Source: Bacillus thuringiensis (GTDB lineage Bacteria > Bacillota > Bacilli > Bacillales > Bacillaceae_G). Taken from it: a stretch of 64,000 bases of DNA. Where the stretch lies: assembly GCF_001182785.1 (NCBI RefSeq), contig NZ_CP012099.1, positions 2,850,501 to 2,914,500 of the forward strand, read 5' to 3'. Below are positions 1-7,592 of the stretch, one piece after another. A model generated the notes under the pieces. That model searched no databases and had not been told where the DNA came from. It worked only from the letters and a program-made list of their open reading frames with translations. Positions within the stretch are counted from its first letter, which is position 1; every line of letters starts with the position of its first letter. The position numbers and the translations under genes were made by a program.

Positions 1-3000
1 TTTTTCTAATATTTCATCCATGTATAAAATAATACGTAAAAGCATTACATATTCTCTCGCTGTTATCTCACCCATTTTTGGTCGTTCTCGCAAAAATACA
101 CTGAGCCAAGCTGTCCAAAATTTTTGTTGTTCTTTTACACTTAATGTTTTGACGTAATAGCATAAAAACTGCATAAATTTAATTTTATTTTCTTCATTTT
201 CTAATACGAGTAAAGGGTATAACCAATCTGTTTTTTGCTCCCAATATAGTACACATTTAATAAATACAAAGCTAAGCCACTTCAAGAAAGCTTCCCTCGT
301 ATGCGGATGTAATACTTCCAAATGTTCTATCGCATACTTAATAAAACGCTTCATTTCTGTAAATAAAGGTAAATTTATTTGAGTGTAACACAAGCCCGCC
401 CATGCATATTCCGTAATTTCATTTTGTTTTTTTAAATCTAAGTATGGTAACAAATATTTCCGGCACCATTGTTTTTCAATATGGTATAGAAATGTAATAT
501 CTGCTATTAAACGAGCAAACATAAAGTTTGTTCGTTCCGAATTAACTCTTACTTGTTCTTCAAATAAAAATAAATATTCATATACATTACGATCGTATAA
601 ATGATCATATGATAACAACTTTAATAATACAGCCGTCATTTTTCCAACAGGATGCTGAATTGATTCATTGTAAAAATCTTGTTTTCCAAGCTTAAAATCC
701 GTATCACTCTTCATAACTTGAGGAAACACTGAAAAAGCAAAGCGTTTTACAACACGTATACTATTCTCTTCTAACTCTTCTAGTCGATTACTAATTTCAT
801 ATAGAAAACTACTAATTAACCAATGAAAAGCAGTATTTCTAACAAATTTCTGCAATAGCGGAATAATTTTTTGGATTTGATCATTTGTCAATCCTCGGTT
901 ATTTCGCCATTCTCTAATACAAACAAACCATACTTCATTACTTATTTCTTGCACTCCTACTAATTGATATGCGAATGAAATACTCCACTCTGTATTCAAT
1001 TTACATGCTTTTGATAACATCTCTAAAAAATGGCGTTGTTCAAAAACACCATCTTGCGAAAATTGCCGAACTTGCTTCATAATTTCAAAATCTTTCAGCT
1101 GCAATAATCCGTCAGCTGTTACATTACAAGTAATGCTTTGCGCTGTATCCTCTTTCTTTTGTACACTGTATTGTTCAGAATGAAAATGAGGATGCTTTTG
1201 CTTCATTAACTCATACCCATTTGCCGTAGATGGACTATTTGAATCACACTTGAATAATAAGTCTAATACGAGACATGCATCAAATACTCTCTCTTCTGTA
1301 AGACGCTTTATTACAGTTCGAGTGACTTCTTCTTTTGTTTTTTCCAAACAATTTGCATAATGACTTTTTAAAAGTTGGAAAACTTCGTGTTTATAAGTGA
1401 AATCTAAAAGAAGTCCTTCATGTAACAACCATTTCATTTTGTCATCTACACGAACAAAAATATTTTTATTCATCGCATCAATTGCAATTCGCTTTTGAAG
1501 TACACTATTCGCTTCTATCATTTCTGTAATATAATAATCCGCTTTTTTCTCATTGTTTTCACATAAATAAGTTAGACACTCTTTTACAATTTGTATTAAA
1601 AATGCAAGATCATTTTGATGAAACTCTTTTTCTACATCTTCCGTATTTCTTTTTTTCAGTGCCGTTTGTCTTAACGACAACATTCTCAATTTTTCTAATC
1701 CGATCATCATAATTGGAACAGCATAATAGGCGATATATGGCCTCATCTTTTCGTTCCAAATTTGCTCCACATGAGAAAATGTTGATACTGGTAAGCGACT
1801 CGATTCCTCGAGTTCTATTGCTTCTTGCGTATCATTTCCCCATTTTCTTACACGTTTCAACTTCAATTTTCCGTCTAAAATAAACGTTAGTAACAATAAC
1901 GCAATTTCCTTATGCTCAGGAAAAGAACATTTTTGCAGTAACTTAGAAATCTTTTCTATAGAGCTACTATCTTTTTCAGCAGTTTCTAATAAAAGGAGTG
2001 TCCACCTGGCAAACAACAATGGGTCCATCTTACTCTTCGTTTCGTTTAAGTAGTTACAAATTGTTCTCCATAATAACGGTGATATTTTAGAATAGTTTTT
2101 ATAAATTAATTGAAATAATTCTTTCTGATGACTAAAAAGAAATTGTTCCACTAACCATTCTGCAAGTAATTCATCTACTTCATTATAGTTTGGCGTAAGC
2201 ATAAACAAATTTTGTAATTTACCTTCTGCTTCTAACCATTCGACCCATTCATAATCATGAGCAAATTCCACAAAGTAACGAACTGTTTCAATTTTTTTAA
2301 TTGATTGCTTTATGTATGATAATTGTTCCTGTTCTACTGACGGGGGAACCGTTACAATATCCCGAATACGCATTCTTTTCGTAATATAATTATCACCCAT
2401 TAATTCCGCCCAGCGTTTTACCGCTTTTACGAGGGATTGATGATTATTCACTTTATTCGGATACACAATTGGTCTTATCCCCAAATGTTCCCAGTGGTAC
2501 GTATTTTCTCCTTGTGCGACAAAAGCAAATCGCCTTGTACTTGGTGGTAAACCAGTTGCTAAATATTTCATTACTGGGTCATTATGACTATATCCAACGA
2601 ATAAAACGGTGTAATTTGAGAATAGATCGACTAAAAATCTTCTCGCCCACCCTTCCGTTAAGTAAGCCCTTCCAAAATCACCGTCTGTTAAAATTAAAGC
2701 CTCTTTCTCCTGTTCTACATTACCATGTATATAAGCAAGACCTTTAAAAGCTCTCCCCGTCGGTAAAGCTGGAGCGTAATAAACATTGATATCTCTATTT
2801 ATTTCTTTAATTGCAGTTGTAAAATGTTGATCAAAATTTGTTGTTACAATGCGGATATCTGTATCTAACGGAAATAACCTTGGAATTGCATAATGTAATG
2901 GATTCGGTTTTGATTTCTCTATATGAACAAGATCTCTTGCGACTTGATGTACATCTTTTGTTTTCGCAATTTTACCAAGATAATAATCATGTGGTTCTGT

Positions 3001-3177
3001 TATTTCACGTTTTTCGACATATAACGTTTTTGCAATTTCATCAACTAAATCATCAAAATTCGGTAAGTTTGATTTCCCTTTCATAGAAACTCCCGCTCCA
3101 ACAAATAACACTAACTTTCCTTGCTCAATGTGATCAATTAACTCATCTGGAATTTCTACTTCTGAAGTAATCCACAT
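1..3177 (-). CDS. SIR2-family NADase, probable anti-phage defence protein (3' end cut by window edge)
   Basis: The minus strand is open from an ATG at 3177 to the window edge: 1059 codons with no stop, so the C-terminus lies outside. AAGGGGG sits about 8 nt before the ATG. The N-terminus is a SIR2 fold: LVLFVGAGVS (residues 22-31), TTNFD (112-116), YIHG with H151, and VGYSHNDP (194-201). N114 and H151 correspond by motif to the catalytic Asn and His of defence SIR2 NADases such as DSR2. After about residue 240 the protein is a long, charged, probably helical region with no motif I recognise, possibly the DUF4020 type found behind SIR2 domains. Size and layout resemble DSR1/DSR2-like proteins, which deplete NAD+ on sensing phage protein. 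No partner gene is visible; one could lie beyond the left edge. The SIR2 assignment is firm, the defence role inferred from the family. Confidence 0.85.
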   Translation of the reverse strand, partial: MWITSEVEIPDELIDHIEQGKLVLFVGAGVSMKGKSNLPNFDDLVDEIAKTLYVEKREITEPHDYYLGKIAKTKDVHQVARDLVHIEKSKPNPLHYAIPRLFPLDTDIRIVTTNFDQHFTTAIKEINRDINVYYAPALPTGRAFKGLAYIHGNVEQEKEALILTDGDFGRAYLTEGWARRFLVDLFSNYTVLFVGYSHNDPVMKYLATGLPPSTRRFAFVAQGENTYHWEHLGIRPIVYPNKVNNHQSLVKAVKRWAELMGDNYITKRMRIRDIVTVPPSVEQEQLSYIKQSIKKIETVRYFVEFAHDYEWVEWLEAEGKLQNLFMLTPNYNEVDELLAEWLVEQFLFSHQKELFQLIYKNYSKISPLLWRTICNYLNETKSKMDPLLFARWTLLLLETAEKDSSSIEKISKLLQKCSFPEHKEIALLLLTFILDGKLKLKRVRKWGNDTQEAIELEESSRLPVSTFSHVEQIWNEKMRPYIAYYAVPIMMIGLEKLRMLSLRQTALKKRNTEDVEKEFHQNDLAFLIQIVKECLTYLCENNEKKADYYITEMIEANSVLQKRIAIDAMNKNIFVRVDDKMKWLLHEGLLLDFTYKHEVFQLLKSHYANCLEKTKEEVTRTVIKRLTEERVFDACLVLDLLFKCDSNSPSTANGYELMKQKHPHFHSEQYSVQKKEDTAQSITCNVTADGLLQLKDFEIMKQVRQFSQDGVFEQRHFLEMLSKACKLNTEWSISFAYQLVGVQEISNEVWFVCIREWRNNRGLTNDQIQKIIPLLQKFVRNTAFHWLISSFLYEISNRLEELEENSIRVVKRFAFSVFPQVMKSDTDFKLGKQDFYNESIQHPVGKMTAVLLKLLSYDHLYDRNVYEYLFLFEEQVRVNSERTNFMFARLIADITFLYHIEKQWCRKYLLPYLDLKKQNEITEYAWAGLCYTQINLPLFTEMKRFIKYAIEHLEVLHPHTREAFLKWLSFVFIKCVLYWEQKTDWLYPLLVLENEENKIKFMQFLCYYVKTLSVKEQQKFWTAWLSVFLRERPKMGEITAREYVMLLRIILYMDEILEK

Positions 3178-3358
3178 CCTGGATTCCCCCTTACCTAAAA
3201 ATGTCATACACTCTCATTTTACTATAACATTTTTTCGTTATTTTTATAATATTTAGACTAAATTCCGAACATGAAAAAGTTTTATGTAAATAAATCCGTT
3301 ACAATGTATGAACTCCAGAATTTATTGCAAAACTATGTATAAATCGGAGGTGTAAATT

Positions 3359-3796
3359 TTGAATGATTTCACAGTAGTACTTATCAAGTTTATATCGTGC
3401 ATTATCGCATTTAGCATTGGGCTTGCTTTATTTTTCCCTGCAACGTTTGTTCAAATTATTTCATTCAGTCTCTTTGTTACAATCGTATCCTACATGTTCG
3501 TTGATAAAATTATTTTAAATCGAATTGGCAATACTGGTGCCATTATGTCGGATTTCTTATTAACATATTTAAGCGTATGGATTTTCGGTAATATTTTATT
3601 AGACAACTATATGCAAATTGCATGGGGCAGTATCCTTTCTGCCATCGTCTTCACTTTATCTGATGTAATCGTTCATCGCTTCTCTAACTCTCATACAAGG
3701 CACAACAATGATAACATTCGTATTAATCGCCGCTTTGCATATGGTACGGAGTTTGCTGAAGAACAAAATATATTGGATAAAGACAAGAAAAAGTAA
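3359..3796 (+). CDS. YndM-like DUF2512 membrane protein
   Basis: A 145-residue protein begins at a TTG placed 7 nt after GGAGGT; no ATG lies in frame nearby. Residues 5-105 hold about four hydrophobic segments, and the C-terminus is hydrophilic and basic. The pattern (FSIGLALFFP, a VDKIIL loop, SDFLLTYLSVW) matches the DUF2512 family, B. subtilis YndM. The molecular function is unknown; it should be an integral membrane protein. It is transcribed alone, divergently from the SIR2 gene, and followed by a strong terminator. Confidence 0.75.
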   Translation: MNDFTVVLIKFISCIIAFSIGLALFFPATFVQIISFSLFVTIVSYMFVDKIILNRIGNTGAIMSDFLLTYLSVWIFGNILLDNYMQIAWGSILSAIVFTLSDVIVHRFSNSHTRHNNDNIRINRRFAYGTEFAEEQNILDKDKKK

Positions 3797-3808
3797 CATT
3801 TTAATGCA

Positions 3809-3846
3809 GGAGCACCCTTTTTAATTATGTGGTGCTCCTTTTTTAT
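3809..3846 (+). terminator. Rho-independent terminator after the DUF2512 gene
   Basis: The 9-bp stem AGGAGCACC/GGTGCTCCT with a 14-nt loop is followed by a run of T. Confidence 0.9.
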
Positions 3847-3931
3847 ATATTTTCATTATGGTACGTGAAATTATATAAACGATTATTTCAAAATATCGAC
3901 TTACCAACAATATTTGACGCTATTTTTCTAA

Positions 3932-3960
3932 TAAAAAAACTGCCTCTTATTTAGAGGCAG
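3932..3960 (-). terminator. Terminator overlapping the stop of the isochorismatase-like gene
   Basis: Read on the minus strand, CTGCCTCT/AGAGGCAG forms an 8-bp stem followed by seven T. It overlaps the last codons of the gene at 3947-4477. Confidence 0.85.
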
Positions 3961-4477
3961 CCACTTTCAAGTCTTTTAATGCAACAACATCCGCAAACGC
4001 TCCCAATACTGCGTTATGATGTTTCACAATATCTTCAGCACGTAACACTTCTGCATCAAATGTACTATGCGCATCACTAACTAACGTTACTTTATATCCT
4101 TCACTACATGCTCTGCGCGTTGTCGTATCTACACAATACTCTGTTTGCATTCCCGAAAGAATAACGTGTTCAATTCCTTTCTCTTGTAACACTTCGCTTA
4201 AGTTTGTCTTATGGAATGAATCTGGCGTCGTCTTTTCAACAATATCATCCCCTTCTTGCGGAGCGATTGTTGCATGGATTCGCCATCCATCCGTACCTTT
4301 TTCTAACGGATGGTCTTTAGGACCGTTATGTTGGACATAAATAACTGGAATATCATTTGAACGACATTCCCCAATAAGCTCTTGCAATGTTTGTAAAAAT
4401 TTTTCCCCATTATGTACTGGCATTCCAGCTGTATACATACCCGCTTGTACATCAATTACGATTAATGCTTTTTTCAT
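3947..4477 (-). CDS. Isochorismatase-family cysteine hydrolase
   Basis: The 176-residue protein has the isochorismatase-like fold: KALIVIDVQAGM at the N-terminus with D9, K82 in the VEKTTPDSF segment, and C115 in SGMQTEYCVDTT. D-K-C is the family's catalytic triad. Members hydrolyse amides or vinyl ethers (nicotinamidase, isochorismatase, N-carbamoylsarcosine amidase types), so the substrate cannot be named from sequence. GGGAG lies 9-10 nt upstream of the ATG. The gene appears monocistronic, with its own terminator overlapping the stop; the GNAT gene upstream is 42 bp away in the same direction. Confidence 0.85.
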   Translation of the reverse strand: MKKALIVIDVQAGMYTAGMPVHNGEKFLQTLQELIGECRSNDIPVIYVQHNGPKDHPLEKGTDGWRIHATIAPQEGDDIVEKTTPDSFHKTNLSEVLQEKGIEHVILSGMQTEYCVDTTTRRACSEGYKVTLVSDAHSTFDAEVLRAEDIVKHHNAVLGAFADVVALKDLKVAASK

Positions 4478-4519
4478 TTCCCACAGCTCCCTTCGTTTAT
4501 ATAAGCCATTTCATATTCA

Positions 4520-5059
4520 TTATAATTGTTTATATTCCATCATCCAACAATCTTCTAGTTTCCCCTCATGCAGCTCATGTTCCTTTAAAATCTTTACTTT
4601 TTTAAATCCGCATTTTTCATAACACTTTATCGCTCGTTCATTATTTACTTTCGGATCCATTGCGATTGCTTCTGCTCCCATTTCACCCATAATGTATGTA
4701 ATTGCTGCCTGAACGAGTTTTTGTCCAATTCCTTTTCCCCAATAGGCTGGTTCACCGATAAATTGATCCATTCCCCATACATTTTGTGATTCTTTATAGC
4801 CATATATCGCTTTCCACTCTGAATCAACTGGGTACATTTGTATGTAACCAATCGGAACGGTATCAAATTCTATTAAACATCTTTTTTCATTATTGTTTGG
4901 ATTATGTATAAAATGATCAAGCACCTTTTCTACAGATTGCGGATTATCTCGTCCTTCGTAATACTGCAGGACTTCTGGGTCCGTTAACCATTTAGAAATG
5001 ATAGATACATCATCTTCCATTACGTATCTAATCAATAACCCTTCTTTTTGAAATAGCAT
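4520..5059 (-). CDS. GNAT acetyltransferase, AAC(6')-like
   Basis: The 179-residue protein is a complete GNAT domain. It opens with LLIRYVMEDDVSIISKWL, and the acetyl-CoA loop lies in YWGKGIGQKLV (about residues 107-117). The WGMDQFIGEPAYWGKG segment resembles that of aminoglycoside 6'-N-acetyltransferases. The C-terminal NERAIKCYEKCGFKKV helix-strand is typical of the superfamily. Whether it modifies an aminoglycoside or another amine cannot be decided here. AGAGGT lies 5 nt before the ATG. The remnant of a YfzA-like gene lies 12 bp upstream in the same direction. Confidence 0.8.
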   Translation of the reverse strand: MLFQKEGLLIRYVMEDDVSIISKWLTDPEVLQYYEGRDNPQSVEKVLDHFIHNPNNNEKRCLIEFDTVPIGYIQMYPVDSEWKAIYGYKESQNVWGMDQFIGEPAYWGKGIGQKLVQAAITYIMGEMGAEAIAMDPKVNNERAIKCYEKCGFKKVKILKEHELHEGKLEDCWMMEYKQL

Positions 5060-5071
5060 ATTATACCTCTA

Positions 5072-5487
5072 TTATTCTTTTATATTTTTTCTTGATATTA
5101 TATCTTTCATTGCACCTACTAATGCATATGGTAGTAATGTTATCGTAAAAAATGCTGTAAATACGTTAAATTGCGGGATTGTATAGAGTGTGAACCATTC
5201 TGTGAAAAATTGAGAATTTAATATTCTATTAAAAAACTCTCCGCCTGGTCTAAGGTTTGGTGCCCACGCAGTTATTTCACACAAAATAAAGTGAAACTTT
5301 AATCAGTGGGGGTTTTACGGGCAGTTGATTCCCCACCTAACTTCTTCGCTTTCGCTGAATTTTGAGGTGGGGGTCTTACTGCCCGTTAATGCGGGATAAA
5401 CAGTAACTGAACAATAAAAAATGCCCCTAGATAACGAAACCAAGTCCGTTTCCATATAGGTTGTGCATTTTTTAATATGTCCCCCAT
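5072..5487 (-). pseudogene. YfzA-like small membrane protein gene split by a bcr1-like element
   Basis: The 5' part runs from the ATG at 5487 (GGAGGGG 5 nt upstream) for 29 codons, ending in FFIVQLL at 5401. The element at 5291-5395 then interrupts it, and reading on through the element meets TAA within five codons. The 3' part (5072-5290) encodes FILCEITAWAPN and two hydrophobic segments ending near KDIISRKNIKE. Deleting the element plus one copy of the TTTAT duplication joins VQLL directly to FILCEI in frame, giving a continuous protein of about 101 residues. Similarity to B. subtilis YfzA is from memory of the family (GEFFNRILNSQFFTEW-like core). As the sequence stands the gene is inactive, unless the 3' part starts at the TTG at 5284. 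Confidence 0.85.
5286..5400. mobile_element. bcr1-like repeat with 5-bp target duplication
   Basis: A 105-bp element (5291-5395) starts GTGAAACTTTAATCAG and ends GCGGG, flanked on both sides by ATAAA (TTTAT on the other strand). A related copy with the same ends and the same flanking pentamer is at 50944-51070. Inside are nested complementary segments: ACGGGCAG/CTGCCCGT outside and CCCCACCT/AGGTGGGG inside, so a transcript would form a long hairpin. The B. cereus group bcr1 repeat is described as a non-autonomous mobile repeat that duplicates TTTAT; this copy is shorter than the roughly 155 bp quoted for bcr1, so the subtype is uncertain. It interrupts a YfzA-like gene. Confidence 0.8.
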
Positions 5488-5586
5488 CTAATCCCCTCCT
5501 TAAATATCCATCATATTAATTATACACTTTCCTCACTTTATTTGTTAAAATTTTCTATATAGTTAATACCGTTGGGGGAATACATT

Positions 5587-6111
5587 ATGTCTAAACCTAT
5601 ACTTACATCCACTTTAATCATTCTTAGAGGAAACTCCGCAAATGGTAAAACAACGATCGCAAAGCAACTACAAGAACATTTCGGACAAGGTACACTTTTA
5701 GTCTCTCAAGACGTCGTGCGTAGAGATATGTTAAGAGTACACGACACGATGGGGAACTTATCTCATGATCTACTATTTGAAATTACGAAGTACGGAAAAA
5801 GAAAATGTGAATTTGTTATTTTAGAAGGTATATTGAACAGTCGTAGGTATGGTGAGATGTTAAAAGAATTAATTCGTTATTTTGATGAAAATGCATTTAC
5901 ATATTACTTTGATTTATCATTAGAGGAAACTATTAGACGACATAACACAAGGGACAAACGACATGAATTTGGTGAAGATTTCCTACAAAGATGGTATAAT
6001 CCGCACGATACAATTGAGGTTGCCAGAGAAACTATTTTTACAGATAACTTTACGCAAAAAGATATATTTGATGTGATTCTTAATGATGTTGCGATACAAA
6101 AACAAGACTAA
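5587..6111 (+). CDS. Small P-loop kinase (AAA_33 / zeta-kinase-like)
   Basis: The 174-residue protein has a Walker A, ILRGNSANGKTT (residues 12-23), and a SQDVVRRDML segment typical of small-molecule or nucleoside kinase P-loop proteins. VILEGIL is a likely Walker B strand, and an arginine-rich lid (IRRHNTRDKR) follows. The fold resembles uridine kinase or chloramphenicol-phosphotransferase-like AAA_33 proteins; the substrate is unknown. The start at 5587 is chosen because GGGGGAA lies 7 nt upstream; the longer reading from the TTG at 5572 would put this site inside the gene. It converges on the next gene, sharing a hairpin with it. Confidence 0.7.
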   Translation: MSKPILTSTLIILRGNSANGKTTIAKQLQEHFGQGTLLVSQDVVRRDMLRVHDTMGNLSHDLLFEITKYGKRKCEFVILEGILNSRRYGEMLKELIRYFDENAFTYYFDLSLEETIRRHNTRDKRHEFGEDFLQRWYNPHDTIEVARETIFTDNFTQKDIFDVILNDVAIQKQD

Positions 6112-6130
6112 CATAATATGTTAGTCTTGT
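6102..6130. terminator. Convergent hairpin between the kinase and CxxC-protein genes
   Basis: ACAAGACTAACAT/ATGTTAGTCTTGT is a perfect 13-bp stem with a 3-nt loop. It overlaps the stop of the plus-strand gene and abuts that of the minus-strand gene. T-rich sequence follows only weakly, so termination is likely but not classical. Confidence 0.65.
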
Positions 6131-6804
6131 TATGTACTTTGTGTTTCCGTTTTTATAATTGAACAATCTTGACATAAATAAAAATAAATATCCATTTCCC
6201 CAAACTGGAAATCAACTACTGAAATAAGTCCGCGTTCCTCGATATCTTGTGTAATTGTAGCAACATACTTCATCTCTTTAGAACAAGTTGGACACGCCAA
6301 ATCCTCTGGAAGATCCGCATATAATGGTGCCCCTAATAATCTACATACATATTCAGAACCGAACAAGTCAAAAGCTTCCCAGTAACTATCTTCATCTGTA
6401 GGTATATCTTCATTTTTCATATTTATAAGCTTTACCGTTGTTTTTGGTAATGAAACTGGTAACTTATCTTCCTCTTCCATTATCCATTCTTCTGTATTTT
6501 GCTGCTGTAAGATTTGAACTGTTTTACCTCCATCACTTAACTGAAAATATTGCGGTTCCCACACCATCGCGCAGTTCAAGCATGAAACGAATGGTAAAAT
6601 ATTTAGTTCATTACTTTTAAGTTCAGCAAGTCTCCCATCTTTTAAATCAAAACAGAGAATTTGATGCATCTTCTCACCGCATAACTTACATACTGGCAAA
6701 TTACAATCTTGACCGCCAAAGTAATGATTATATGAACCTCTTCCTTCAATTACTCTATACCCTTTCCGCTCATTACAATGTGCGCCATATAATTCTATTG
6801 TCAT
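6130..6804 (-). CDS. Unrecognised protein with four CxxC motifs
   Basis: The 224-residue soluble protein carries four CxxC pairs: CKLC and CLNC in the N-terminal half (about residues 39-78), and CPTC and CQDC in the C-terminal quarter. This suggests two structural zinc sites, perhaps two related zinc-ribbon-like halves. I do not recognise the family. GAGGATA lies 4-5 nt before the ATG. Its neighbour 53 bp upstream in the same direction is a SMI1/KNR4 protein, a family often used as toxin immunity proteins, so an orphan-immunity role is possible but unproven. Confidence 0.6.
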   Translation of the reverse strand: MTIELYGAHCNERKGYRVIEGRGSYNHYFGGQDCNLPVCKLCGEKMHQILCFDLKDGRLAELKSNELNILPFVSCLNCAMVWEPQYFQLSDGGKTVQILQQQNTEEWIMEEEDKLPVSLPKTTVKLINMKNEDIPTDEDSYWEAFDLFGSEYVCRLLGAPLYADLPEDLACPTCSKEMKYVATITQDIEERGLISVVDFQFGEMDIYFYLCQDCSIIKTETQST

Positions 6805-6856
6805 ATTCTATCCTCGCCTTTTATAAGAATGATTCACAAAATGATAATAATTAAGA

Positions 6857-7279
6857 CTAAAAAACATCGTCTTCCTGAATAGTTTCCATAATAAATTCTT
6901 TTAAACTCGGAGATATTTCTTCCATTTCGTCATCCGCGTGATACCAAATATATATTTTATCATCCATTTTTCCATTATTTATTTTAAAGCACAATTTATC
7001 CCCTGAACCATCGTCACCAATTATGATAAGATTTTCTGGCATAGACTCATCTCTCATGTCAATGTTTTGTCTAACTATATCATCCCAAGTTTTCGTTACA
7101 TTTCTATTATCTTTAATCGGATATAGCATCCATACCCCTATTTCAGCATTATTAACTAATTTAATAAGATCCCTATATTGATTTGGGAAAGCAACACCTA
7201 ACTTTTCTTCCGTTTCTTTTATTTGCAACTCCAATACACCTTGTTTCTTTGTTTCAATATATTCTCTTACTTCTTTCAT
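6857..7279 (-). CDS. SMI1/KNR4 (SUKH) family protein
   Basis: The roughly 140-residue protein has the SUKH pattern: an N-terminal helix, then EEKLGVAFPNQYRDLIKLVNNAEIG, then a Trp/Tyr-rich middle and IIIGDDGSGDKLCF. The C-terminal helix is SPSLKEFIMETI. SUKH proteins in bacteria commonly neutralise polymorphic toxins, but no toxin gene is nearby. The ATG at 7279 follows AGGTG by about 7 nt; an in-frame GTG three codons upstream overlaps the ribosome binding site and is less likely. Confidence 0.8.
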   Translation of the reverse strand: MKEVREYIETKKQGVLELQIKETEEKLGVAFPNQYRDLIKLVNNAEIGVWMLYPIKDNRNVTKTWDDIVRQNIDMRDESMPENLIIIGDDGSGDKLCFKINNGKMDDKIYIWYHADDEMEEISPSLKEFIMETIQEDDVF

Positions 7280-7531
7280 GAAATACACCTATCCTTTGAA
7301 CTTAATTACACTATTATGAGTGAACGTGTTTAGTAAACGATTTGATCCGATTTATATATTTCATTATACGTTAACCCTTCGTTTTCAACATACTATTCTT
7401 CTCTACTTCTCAATAAACTTCTGTTCTACTTCCTTACCTCATTCTTAATAGTTTTTCTAAACATGAGACAATTTTTATGTTTTATTACAGGTTTATTAAT
7501 AAGTCATTTAAAAATCCTATTATACTTCCAC

Positions 7532-7571
7532 TAAAAAAATAAAAGCCAGCCTCAATAAAGAGAACTGACTT
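7532..7571 (-). terminator. Terminator of the EntB-like gene
   Basis: On the minus strand, AAGTCAG pairs with CTGGCTT (one G-T pair), with an inner CTC/GAG pairing, and is followed by TTTATTTTTTT. Confidence 0.7.
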
Positions 7572-7592
7572 CTATTTGGATCATTATAGTTA

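Noticed and set aside
2469..3086. Plus-strand frames of 92 and 82 codons in the first 3 kb
   Set aside because: They lie opposite the continuous SIR2 gene, lack ribosome binding sites and show no family pattern.
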